6,101 nt of DNA from Opitutia bacterium (GCA_018695085.1 JABHOU010000621.1:1-6101); one strand, 5' to 3'; positions 1 to 6,101 are shown, counted from the first letter of the stretch. The notes: generated from the sequence alone by a model not told the origin. Numbers and translations: made by a program.

Positions 1-491
1 CCAAGAACGGGAAACTGCTAAGCGAACTTTCGGACAAGGACGACGGATTCGCCAAGGTCGCCCTCCCCTTCTCGGTCGAATTCTACGGCAAGGAATACAA
101 GGAAGCGTTCGTCAATGCGAATGGTTACCTCACCTTTGAAAAGGGAGCAGAGGACCACGGGCACTTCCCGCTTCCCACCCCCATGATGCCGGGCAACTTG
201 GTGACCCCCTTCGCGATGGACTTGAACCTCGCCCGCGGGGGCAACGTCTACGTCCACTCCGCCGGCAACGAGTTCGTGGTGCAGTACGACAAGGTGAAAG
301 ACTTTGCAGGACTCGGGGAGTACACCTTCCAAATCTCCCTCAACCGCAATGGCGTGATCCACTTTCACTACGACAAGATGGACGGCCCGACCAACCGGGC
401 GACGACCGGCATCCAGAACGCAAGCGCCGACGTCGGCCTTCTCGTGGCCTACAACAACGCACAGATTCAATCGAACATGAGCGTGCGCATC
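1..491 (+). other. Domain: N-terminal beta-sandwich module, nidogen-like in style (residues 1-163)
   Basis: Residues 1-163 show the alternating hydrophobic pattern of a beta-rich domain. Markers are FYGKEY (about 27-32), NANGYLTFE (38-46), an APF-like segment near TPFAMDLN, a YTFQISLNRNGVIHFHY stretch in the middle, and TGIQNA (135-140) followed by GLLVAYN. This series (FYG, then SNGYLTF, then FQ..L..NG.I.F.Y, then TGIQN..G) is one I recognise from extracellular parts of large bacterial proteins, often next to S8 peptidases, and it resembles nidogen-like (NIDO) domains. The role is presumably binding or structural; no catalytic motif is visible. The domain begins upstream of the window, so its N-terminal boundary is unknown. 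The domain name is tentative, but the beta-rich extracellular character is fairly secure. Confidence 0.55.
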
Positions 492-3400
492 TCCACTTCT
501 CCCAAGTGGCTCCACACTTCTAAGATCGCGGGCTCGCTCGAGGGAGGCAAGTCGGAAAGCGTCCAGCTCACCTTGAAGTCCGGAGGGATTGCGGCCGGAA
601 AGTACGAGGCTCAAATGGAAATCACCTCCAACGACCCCGCCCGAGCGAAGATCACTATTCCCGTAAGCCTTGCCATCGAGGCCACCCGCACCCTATCCGT
701 CACCCCCGCAAACGTGGATTTCGGCGAAGTAAAAGTCGGCACATCCGGAAAAGTTGCCTTGAAGTTGAGCAATACCGGCAATGCGCCGATCTCCCTGTCG
801 CAATTGGCGATCAGTTCCGATGCATTCAATGCGAACTTTCAAAAGATCGAACTCGAACCGGGACAATCCGAACTGGTGGATTTGAAATTCCACCCCGAGG
901 AAGGCAAGGAATACAAAGGAACGGCCACCATTTCCTCGAACGCACGCCAGTCGTCGCTCGAACTCAGACTGCGGGGTCAAGGCTTGGCCACGCCCAAGCT
1001 GCGGATAAATCCGGAATCCGTGCGGATAACCGTGGAAGCCGGCCAAAAGGCAAGCGAAAGAGCAGTGCTCGACAACTTGGAAGGTCTTGCCAAGGGCACT
1101 TTCGAACTGAAGGAAATCCGAGCCGAAGGGACAGGGAAATCCAAGGCTCGCTTTGACGAAAAAGGGGAACTTGCCGGAGAAAGCGTGCCCGAGGATCCGT
1201 TTGCCGCAAAGCACGCTCCCAATCAGCTGATCGTCTCCTTCAAAACAGGAAAGACAAGCTTCGAGAATGTAGGCAAGCTCGGGGGTGGATTCAGCATAGA
1301 ACGTCCTTTGGGCATGGCAAGAAAACCGGGGAACGCCGGAAAAGCCCTCTCGAGCCTTAGCTTGGTTCTTGTCAAAGTCGACCAAAACGCAAGCTTGCGC
1401 GACTTGGCCAATCGTCTGTCCAAGGATCCTGCCGTCGATTACGTCGAGCCGAATTACATCCTCCGCCACACGGAAACTCCCAACGATCCCAACTGGAAGG
1501 ATCAATGGGCCTTGCCGAAGATCGAGGCTACCAAGGCTTGGCAAATCACCAAAGGGGCCGCAACCGTCGTAGTGGCAGTAATCGATACCGGAATCGACTA
1601 CAATCACCCTGACCTTCAAGGCAATATCTGGAAAAACCCGGGTGAAATTGCGAATAACGGCAAGGATGACGACGGGAACGGCTTCATCGATGACGTATAC
1701 GGGTGGGATTTCTGCAACAAGGACAACGACCCAATGGATGGCAACCGCCACGGCACGCATGTTGCGGGAACGATTGCGGCAGCCACGAACAATGGCAAAC
1801 AAGTGGCGGGTGTCGCTTGGCAGGCAAAGTTGGTCGGAGTGAAATTCCTCTCCGACCGCGGTTCCGGGAGCACGGCAGACGCCATTGATTCCATTGCCTA
1901 CTGCGCAGCAATGAATTTCCCCATCAGCAACAACAGCTGGGGCGGAGGCGGCTACAGCAAGGCCCTGAAGGAAGTGATCGGGAAAGCCGGAGACAAGGGA
2001 CATCTATTCTGCGCTGCCGCGGGGAATAGCGGAACCAACAACGACCAAAGGCCCCACTACCCTTCCAACTACGACTGCCCGAGCATCATTTCGGTGGCGG
2101 CATCCGACAGCAGCGACAAATTAGCCTACTTCTCCTGCTACGGGAAAACCACCGTGGATTTGGCCGCACCCGGAGTAAACATCCTGAACTTGGTTCCAAA
2201 CGGGGGAACGGCTCGACTCAGCGGCACTTCCATGGCCACCCCGCACGTTGCAGGAGCGGCCGCCCTAGTTCTCTCCCAAAACCCTTCTGCAGGTCATCAG
2301 GAATTGAAGAAAATCCTGATCGACACCGTTGACCCCATCGACGCCTTTGCCGGCAAGATGGTGGCGGGAGGACGCTTGAATCTGTTCAAGGCGGTCGAGG
2401 TTTCCGGATCGACTTGGCTTTCCGTTTCTCCGAAGCAAGGTACGGTCGAGGCAGGCAAAAGCGTTAACCTTGGCTTCGCCGTCGATGCCACCAAATTGAC
2501 CGCAGGCACCAAGAAAGCCATCGTCGCCTACAAGACGAACGATCCCTTGGCTCAAACGATCGAAGTTTCCGTAAATCTTACGGTAACGGGAACCCCAAAA
2601 ATAGAAGTGGATGAGGATGCCATAGCCTTTGGCGAAGTTTGGGTAGGCAAGGAAGCAAAGCGTGCTCTCGTCATTCGGAACGTCGGAACCGACGTATTGA
2701 AAATTTCCGCTCTCAAATTCGGTCATGCCGCCTTCTCTTCGAAAACGGGCGCCTTGAGCGTGAATCCCGGCACCGAGGAAACCTTGGAGATTCTTGGCAA
2801 ACCTAGCGCCAGCGAGCAAATCTCCACCAGCCTGGAAATCGCTTCGAATGACCCCAATAAAGCAAAGGTCTCCGTGAAGCTGGAAATGCAGGCGGTTCAG
2901 CCTCCAAGCCTTTCCTTCCAACCCGATTTGGTCGCCTTGACCCTCGAACCCGGCAAAAAGGGAGAGGAAACCATAACCATTGCCAATTCAGGAGAGGCCA
3001 TGGGGGTATGGAAAGCCCAGTTGGTCGAAACCAATAAGAAACGTACCCGCAGCCGTGACATGGCGGGCATTCTTTCCGGATTGAACGCAGAGGGCCGAGC
3101 CCCCGACTTTTACGATCCGGGTTTGCCCACAATCGGTGCGAATCTCCAGAAATTCGACGAAAATTCTTCCTATGCAATAAGAGAGGATGGAGGCAATCCC
3201 GATGCGATGGAAATCGCGGTTTTAGGAGCCGACTCATCCTATTATCTAAAAGACGTAAGAGAAGGTCTGGTCGAAACAAAACGGTTTTCAGGCGTAACCA
3301 GCATTAATGTCCGCAACCTTACTCCCACGCTGAAGGAACTAAAGTCCTTCGATGCCGTTATCGTTTACAACAACTACAGGTATTACGATAACAAGAAATT

Positions 3401-6101
3401 AGGGGATATCCTTGCTGATTTCGCCGATCTAGGAGGTGGAGTGGTTACGATGGTATTCGAGACTTCTCTCTATCTGGGCACAAACCAACCGCTAAGAGGA
3501 AAGTGGTTGGACCAAGAGTATGGGGTTTTTAAGCCCGTTAGACCAGATAGCAGAAATTGGTCAGGCATAGGGCGCGTTGATGGAAAAAGTCACCCCATCA
3601 TGAAAGATGTCAATTCCTTTGAAGGAAGCTACAGACTCCAGCATAAGGAAATTTTGAAAGGTTGCTCTGTCGCGGCAAAATGGAAGGATGGTTTGCCATT
3701 GGTAACTTATCGAGATGACATTGCCAATGTAGTGGGTTTGAACTTCTTTCCCGTTTCGAATAGAGTGTCCTTAAGTCACAAGGGATGGGATCACAAGACA
3801 GATGGCTGGATTCTGATGGCCAATGCTCTGGAGTGGACTGCTGGGGGCGGTTCCCCCGATTGGATCAGCGGAACTCCTCTTGAGGGTACGGTTGAGGGCG
3901 GAAAGGAAGGTTCCATGGCCTTGAAGTTCAATGCCACAGGACTGGATGAAGGGAACTACACCGCGGAGGTTCAATTCTCAAGCAATGATCCCGAAAATGC
4001 CTACCATGCCGTAAAGGTGATTTTGACAGTTCGCGACAATCAGCCTCCCGTCGCTCTGCCTGCAACCGTTACAGTGCAGGAAGATGCGTCCGTTGCCTTC
4101 ACCCTCAAAGGGGAGGACGCCGATGGAGACAAGTTGACTTACGAAGTGGTCGGCAGGCCCAAAAACGGCGCTCTCGCAGGCGAAACGCGCGAGCTCACCT
4201 ACACACCCAAAGCGAACTTCAACGGCGACGATGAACTTACTTTCAAAGTATCCGACGGCAGGAATGAAAGCGCTGTTGCCAGGATTACCTTTAAGGTCGA
4301 AGCAGTCAACGACGCCCCTTGGGCCCAATCGCAAGAAGTCAATGCAACCGAGGACGAATTCATCACAATCGCTTTCAAGTATGGCGATCCCGATGGAGAC
4401 AAGCTGGAACTAATTCTGACCCAAGAACCAAATCATGGTTTCCTCTGGGAAGAGTCGGGCGAATGGCTCTACATCCCCAACAACCACTTCAATGGCCGGG
4501 ACTTGATCAAGTACAAAGTAAGCGATGGAAAGCTGACCAGCAAAGAAGCCACGATAACCCTTAATCTGGATCCCGCAAATGATGCTCCGGTCGCATCGGA
4601 CATAAAAGTCGTAACCGATGAAAACATGGCGGTGAACGTCGAACTTAACGCCACCGATGTTGATGGCGATCGGCTCACTTACGCCATCTCGACGGAACCG
4701 AAGCACGGAACGCTAACCTCTGCCGGAAACAATCGCTGGACCTATCAACCCTTCAACCGATACGCAGGTGGCGATGCCTTCACATATCGTGCCTTTGACG
4801 GGAAAGCTCAAGGCAACTTGGCGACCGTTTCCATAGAGGTGAAGAAGGTAAACAATCCGCCTGTCGTACAAGCTTCCACTTTCAGTCTTGAGGAAGACGG
4901 GAAGTTACCGATCAAGCTCATCGCGTCCGATCCTGACGGTGATGATCTAACTTTCACGATCACTCGGAATCCAAATAACGGAAGCTTGTCCGGCAACGGC
5001 CCCTCCTACGTCTACACCCCAAGCAAAGACTTCAATGGTCAGGATTCCTTCCAAGTCATGGCCAACGATGGAAAGCTTGAGAGCAATGCTACGACCATTA
5101 CTCTAAACGTAGAGGGTAAAAACGATGCTCCTCGCTTCGAATCCCTTGTGGGAACCCTCCAAACCAGTTACAGGGAAACTCCGATATTCGTACCTCTTCG
5201 GGCCACCGACGTGGACGGACAGGAACTCGTGTTCAATATGTCGGCAAAACCCGCTAACGGCGAATGCGTCATAAGGGACAACGAGTTGATATACTATCCT
5301 GCAATTGGATTTACGGGACAGGATGAAATGGAAGTAGAAGTCAGTGACGGGCAGCTTTCGGACAAGAAAACACTCATTCTTTCGGTAGCCGAACATCCCA
5401 ACGCCATTCCCATTCACCTCGAGGAAAGCGATTCAAGCGAACTGGTCACGGCCTTTCAGAATTTGATTTATGAAATGAACGACAGATTGGTCAAAAGCGA
5501 AGATTTCCTTCTCAAGCTCGAGACAACGGCAAGCGACTCCAATTCCTTGACCGATCCCGACGAAGAAGCTGTCAGAAAAATAGAAATTAAATTATCCGAC
5601 GAATCAGTGGAAACATCCGAACTGACCATGGAGTCATGGATCGCTTCGCTCAAGGATATCCAGGGAACGGAACGCTTCGCTTTCCATCCAACCTCCGCCG
5701 AACAGGCTGAAAAATGGATGATCGCCTCTCTTTTGGATTCCGAATCTAGTGCAGATACGGATGTAATTATTGAAGACACTTACAATAATGAAGATTTGGA
5801 TTCTTCAACAACGGAGGACACCCCGGAAAGCGACCCATCTCAAGCGGATGCCGACGAAAACGAAAAGGACAAGACATCCGAAGGCTCAACGGGCGTAGAG
5901 GAAGATTTCGCAGAAGCGTCACTCGAGGATACCTCGATTGAAGAATCTCCCAAAACGGAGGAAGGAGCCGCACAAGAGGACAAGCAAAGCAAAACGGAAA
6001 AGGAAACTGCCGTAGTAATCCCTCCCGTCACTACCGATGAGGAAACAAGCTCAAGTAACAATGCAGACGAGCAAGAAGAGGAGATTGCTTCGGGGAAGGA
6101 A
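1..6101 (+). CDS. Giant multidomain secreted subtilisin-like (S8) serine protease with ASH, BACON-like, Rossmann-like and cadherin-like domains; partial at both ends
   Basis: A single reading frame with codons starting at base 3 runs through the whole window (2033 codons) without a stop; bases 1-2 finish a preceding codon. Start and stop both lie outside, so no start codon, ribosome binding site or signal peptide can be assigned. The core is an S8 peptidase with a complete Asp-His-Asn-Ser set (D528, H583, N675, S743). It is flanked on both sides by immunoglobulin-like modules and followed by a Rossmann-like domain, five cadherin-like repeats and an acidic tail. Family knowledge says S8 enzymes with such adhesive modules are exported and act outside the cell or on its surface in protein breakdown or processing. 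Export is inferred from the domains, not seen. Ordinary S8 peptidases have about 300-500 residues, so this is at least four times larger. Only seven cysteines occur, five of them in the protease. The substrate cannot be read from sequence. Confidence 0.97.
492..680 (+). other. Domain: BACON-like Ig module 1, second-half type (residues 164-226)
   Basis: The segment begins with SPKWL at W169, continues with a GSLEGGKS turn, a beta strand, then GIAAGKYEAQMEITSNDP and a final IPVSLAIE strand. The pattern 'W-L...G.l..G.s...L..G.Y.a...i.SNDP.....v.v.L.v' is typical of BACON-type and related Ig-fold modules in bacterial surface proteins. These usually serve as structural or carbohydrate/mucin-binding spacers. 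The same pattern recurs at residues 803-862 and 1283-1344 in this protein, which supports its reading as a repeated module. It lies between the N-terminal beta-sandwich and the first ASH domain. Confidence 0.6.
687..989 (+). other. Domain: ASH / choice-of-anchor-D type Ig domain 1 (residues 229-329)
   Basis: The residues LSVTPANVDFGEVKVGTSG followed by KVALKLSNTGNAPISLSQL are the classic start of an ASPM-SPD2-Hydin-like / choice-of-anchor-D domain: 'vsP..ldFG.V.vG......v.l.NtG..pl.i..l'. It is followed by LEPGQSELVDLKF and closes with LELRLRGQG, again as expected ('l.L.G.G'). These Ig-like domains are common in large exported bacterial proteins as structural or adhesive spacers; no enzymatic function is known for them. 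Its counterpart is residues 864-964 downstream of the protease. Confidence 0.8.
990..1211 (+). other. Half-domain (first half of a BACON-like module) and linker before the protease (residues 330-403)
   Basis: Residues 330-373 (TPKLRINPESVRITVEAGQK, then a strand ending in FELKEI) match the opening strands of an Ig-like module: 'P.l.i.P.s......G.....l..N'. Its closing strands are missing here and seem to be supplied after the protease, at residues 803-862. Residues 374-403 are a charged, Gly/Glu/Lys-rich linker leading into the propeptide. The corresponding segment downstream is residues 967-1009. The reading as a split module is inference from the pattern. Confidence 0.5.
1212..1466 (+). other. 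Domain: inhibitor-I9 / fervidolysin-type propeptide of the S8 peptidase (residues 404-488)
   Basis: APNQLIVSF (405-413), a glycine-rich loop, LSLVLVKVDQNASLRDLANRL and the terminal DPAVDYVEPNYIL (475-487) form the alpha/beta ferredoxin-like pattern of subtilase prodomains: 'p..viV.fk........l.....v.yvEPn....'. Such prodomains chaperone folding of the catalytic domain and inhibit it until they are cut off. The VEPNY tail sits directly before the NDPNWKDQWAL start of the mature-type enzyme, exactly as in the family. Unusually, about 400 residues of other domains precede it within the window. Confidence 0.85.
1482..2402 (+). other. Domain: subtilisin-like serine peptidase, family S8, catalytic domain (residues 494-800)
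   Basis: This domain hydrolyses peptide bonds with a Ser-His-Asp triad. The Asp is in AVIDTGIDYNHPDL (D528), the His in NRHGTHVAGTIAA (H583), the oxyanion Asn in AAAGNSG (N675), and the nucleophile in LSGTSMATPHVAGAAAL (S743), with the expected order and spacing. A DDDGNG..DD..GWDF element (residues 555-570) is the acidic insertion seen in many secreted S8A enzymes, likely a calcium site. The domain opens with NDPNWKDQWAL (494-504) and closes with GGRLNLFKAV (789-798), both typical borders. All key residues are intact, so an active enzyme is expected. Five cysteines (571, 634, 670, 692, 712) lie here, out of seven in the protein. The thermitase/fervidolysin-like S8A subgroup fits best. Confidence 0.97.
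2409..2588 (+). other. Domain: BACON-like Ig module 2, second-half type (residues 803-862)
   Basis: The segment starts with STWLSVSPKQGTVEAGKS (W805), continues through a strand and KLTAGTKKAIVAYKTNDP, and ends with IEVSVNLTV. It follows the same pattern as residues 164-226 and 1283-1344. It comes immediately after the last helix of the protease. It likely completes the half-module that begins before the protease at residues 330-373. Structural role only; no catalytic features. Confidence 0.65.
2592..2894 (+). other. Domain: ASH / choice-of-anchor-D type Ig domain 2 (residues 864-964)
   Basis: IEVDEDAIAFGEVWVGKEAK, followed by ALVIRNVGTDVLKISALKF, repeats the hallmark 'i.......FG.V.vG......l.i.NvGt..l.i..l' seen at residues 229-329. 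The domain continues with NPGTEETLEILGKP, STSLEIASNDP and a KVSVKLEMQA closing strand. It has diverged from the first copy in sequence but keeps the same position relative to the flanking half-modules, which points to an old internal duplication. Structural or adhesive spacer. Confidence 0.75.
2901..3029 (+). other. Half-domain: first half of BACON-like module 3 (residues 967-1009)
   Basis: PPSLSFQPDLVALTLEPGKK, then EETITIANSGEAMGVWKAQLVE, matches the opening strands of bacterial Ig-like modules ('P.l.f.P..v...l.PG.....tl.I.N.G.....W....'). As with residues 330-373, the chain then leaves the fold. The matching second half (PDWI...SNDP...V.L.V) appears only after the Rossmann-like domain, at 1283-1344. 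The spacing from the preceding module tryptophan is 163 residues, against 162 in the first copy. Confidence 0.55.
3030..3206 (+). other. Linker with a basic patch before the Rossmann-like domain (residues 1010-1068)
   Basis: Low-hydrophobicity connecting segment. It opens with a basic run, NKKRTRSR (1011-1018), then contains Gly/Pro/Asn-rich stretches without clear secondary structure, including APDFYDPGLPTIGANLQKF, and ends in an acidic turn (REDGGNPD). No domain is recognised. The basic run could be a proteolytic cleavage site in an exposed loop, but nothing else supports that. Confidence 0.4.
3207..3842 (+). other. Domain: Rossmann-like, glutamine-amidotransferase-1/ThuA-type, probably non-catalytic (residues 1069-1280)
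   Basis: The first strand is MEIAVLGAD (1069-1077). A helix follows with 'DVREGLVETKRFSGV', then NVRNLTPTLKELKSFDAVIVYNN (strand at 1116-1122) and LGDILADFADLGGGVVTMVFE, an alternating beta/alpha order ending in SHPIM..V..F, WKDGLPLVTYRDDIANVVGLNFF and GWILMANALEW. I recognise this series (VLGA, TPTL..L..FDAV.VY, LADF.D.GGGVV, HPI, N.L.W) from large bacterial surface proteins, and it resembles the GATase1/ThuA fold. The family's nucleophile-elbow cysteine is not visible; the only Cys (1221) is late in the domain and not in an elbow-like context. A binding or structural role is more likely than catalysis. Codons here are more AT-rich than in the N-terminal part. Confidence 0.6.
3849..4034 (+). 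other. Domain: BACON-like Ig module 3, second-half type (residues 1283-1344)
   Basis: SPDWISGTPLEGTVEGGKEG (W1287), then LKFNATGLDEGNYTAEVQFSSNDP and AVKVILTV, is the third copy of the module and has the clearest match to the family pattern (G.L..G.Y.A...FSSNDP....V.V.LTV). It directly follows the last helix of the Rossmann-like domain and ends one residue before the first cadherin-like repeat. It likely completes the half-module at 967-1009. Confidence 0.7.
4038..5390 (+). repeat. Five tandem cadherin-like (tandem-95 type) repeats (residues 1346-1796)
   Basis: Repeat starts, marked by an N-x-x/A-P linker, are at residues 1346, 1436, 1526, 1617 and 1707, a period of 90-91 residues (about 270 bases). 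Each has the order: linker NDAP/NQPP/NNPP, a short acidic pair (ED, DE or EE), a calcium motif, a L.Y strand, a P.NG/P.HG turn, a Y.P...F.G.D..... segment, a SDG/NDG/FDG motif and a closing strand. Calcium motifs are DADGD (1372-1376), DPDGD (1462-1466), DVDGD (1552-1556), DPDGD (1643-1647) and the degenerate DVDGQ (1736-1740). Such Ig/cadherin-like repeats form rigid, calcium-stabilised stalks in exported adhesins and proteases. The copies differ widely in sequence and codon choice, so the duplications are old. The fifth is the most diverged: it also lacks the acidic pair. Confidence 0.92.
5391..5735 (+). other. Mixed, partly helical segment after the repeats (residues 1797-1911)
   Basis: The start (HPNAIPIHLEE, about 1798-1808) looks like the beginning of a sixth repeat linker that then breaks off. 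The rest has alternating charged and hydrophobic residues suggesting amphipathic helices: ELVTAFQNLIYEMNDRLVKS, then EDFLLKLE, EEAVRKIEIKL, MESWIASLKDI and AEQAEKWMIASLL. I recognise no domain here. It may connect the stalk to the C-terminal acidic region or mediate partner contact. No membrane-spanning segment is visible. Confidence 0.45.
5736..6101 (+). other. Highly acidic, Ser/Thr-rich low-complexity tail, continuing past the window (residues 1912-2033+)
   Basis: Of the 122 residues visible, 42 are Asp or Glu and only 7 are Lys (no Arg), with abundant Ser and Thr and almost no aromatic residues. A short hydrophobic/proline island, AVVIPPVTT, interrupts it near residue 2003. The segment is predicted to be disordered. 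It could bind calcium or cations, act as a spacer, or precede a C-terminal sorting domain beyond the window; none of these is visible. The reading frame remains open at base 6101, so the protein is longer still. Confidence 0.85.

Noticed and set aside
18..614. 198-codon minus-strand open frame
   Set aside because: Same register effect; it ends at the sense CTA at 18-20. The + strand has coherent domain sequence throughout.
1369..1888. Short plus-strand open frames of 60-67 codons in other frames (1369-1572, 1642-1842, 1703-1888)
   Set aside because: They overlap the S8 domain in different frames, have no ribosome binding site of note and no domain content.
693..2003. 436-codon open frame on the minus strand
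   Set aside because: It is in exact codon register with the + strand gene (both have codon edges at multiples of 3), so its stops can arise only from sense TTA, CTA or TCA codons, which are rare in this GC-rich part. It overlaps the unmistakable S8 peptidase and its product shows no domain.
2265..2921. 218-codon minus-strand open frame
   Set aside because: Same register effect, ending at a sense CTA codon; it overlaps the end of the protease and the second ASH domain.
3000..3062. In-frame ATG codons (for example 3000 and 3060) as possible starts of a separate gene
   Set aside because: The frame continues upstream without a stop, the ATG lies inside a half-module strand, and no Shine-Dalgarno sequence precedes it.
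2803..3279. 158-codon minus-strand open frame, arginine- and proline-rich
   Set aside because: Out of register with the real gene, with a biased composition typical of a shadow frame and no recognisable domain.
3207..3842. Catalytic glutamine amidotransferase or protease of the DJ-1/ThuA group
   Set aside because: No nucleophile-elbow cysteine or catalytic His/Glu pair is visible, so I call only the fold, as tentative.
3978..4706. Minus-strand open frames at 3978-4334 and 4410-4706
   Set aside because: Both are antisense register shadows that end at sense TCA or CTA codons; they lie under the cadherin-like repeats.
4038..5390. 270-base periodicity as a possible DNA-level tandem repeat or CRISPR-like array
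   Set aside because: The periodicity is at protein level. DNA copies differ widely and use different codons, so it is a protein domain array and not a nucleic-acid repeat.
5736..6101. RTX-type calcium nonapeptide repeats in the acidic tail
   Set aside because: There are no GGxGxDxUx units. The tail is Ser/Thr/Glu-rich low-complexity sequence.

Overview
The window is one uninterrupted coding region. Reading the + strand with codons starting at position 3, there are 2033 consecutive sense codons up to base 6101. No stop occurs, and neither the true start nor the true stop lies inside. The gene therefore encodes a protein of more than 2033 residues, cut at both ends by the window. Residue r below is counted from the first complete codon and begins at nucleotide 3r. 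There are no intergenic regions, RNA genes, mobile elements or CRISPR arrays to describe.

The product is a giant, modular, probably exported protein built around a subtilisin-like serine peptidase (family S8). In order it has: (1) an N-terminal beta-sandwich module (residues 1-163); (2) a BACON-like Ig module (164-226); (3) an ASH / choice-of-anchor-D type Ig domain (229-329); (4) a short half-domain and linker (330-400); (5) an inhibitor-I9-like propeptide (404-487) and S8 catalytic domain (494-800; D528, H583, N675, S743); (6) a second BACON-like module (803-862); (7) a second ASH domain (864-964); (8) another half-domain (967-1009) and linker; (9) a Rossmann-like, glutamine-amidotransferase/ThuA-type domain without visible catalytic residues (1069-1280); (10) a third BACON-like module (1283-1344); (11) five cadherin-like (tandem-95 type) repeats of about 90 residues with DxDGD calcium motifs (1346-1796); (12) a mixed, partly helical linker (1797-1911); (13) a strongly acidic Ser/Thr-rich tail (1912-2033 and beyond).

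The most interesting structural point is that the BACON-like module appears to be split into two halves with other domains placed between them. The protease sits between one pair of halves and the Rossmann-like domain between the next. The block [second half - ASH - first half] occurs twice with nearly identical spacing (W169 to P331 is 162 residues; W805 to P968 is 163). The protein thus looks like a duplicated beta-sandwich scaffold that displays different functional inserts, followed by a calcium-dependent stalk and an acidic region.

Host: the domain mix (S8 peptidase, ASH, BACON-like, tandem cadherin-like repeats), the huge size and the moderate GC suggest a Gram-negative bacterium of the PVC group (Verrucomicrobiota or Planctomycetota) or a similar aquatic lineage rich in giant secreted proteins. 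This is inference from protein style; nothing in the window fixes the taxonomy. I see no multi-gene system here. The novelty, if any, lies in the architecture of this one protein.
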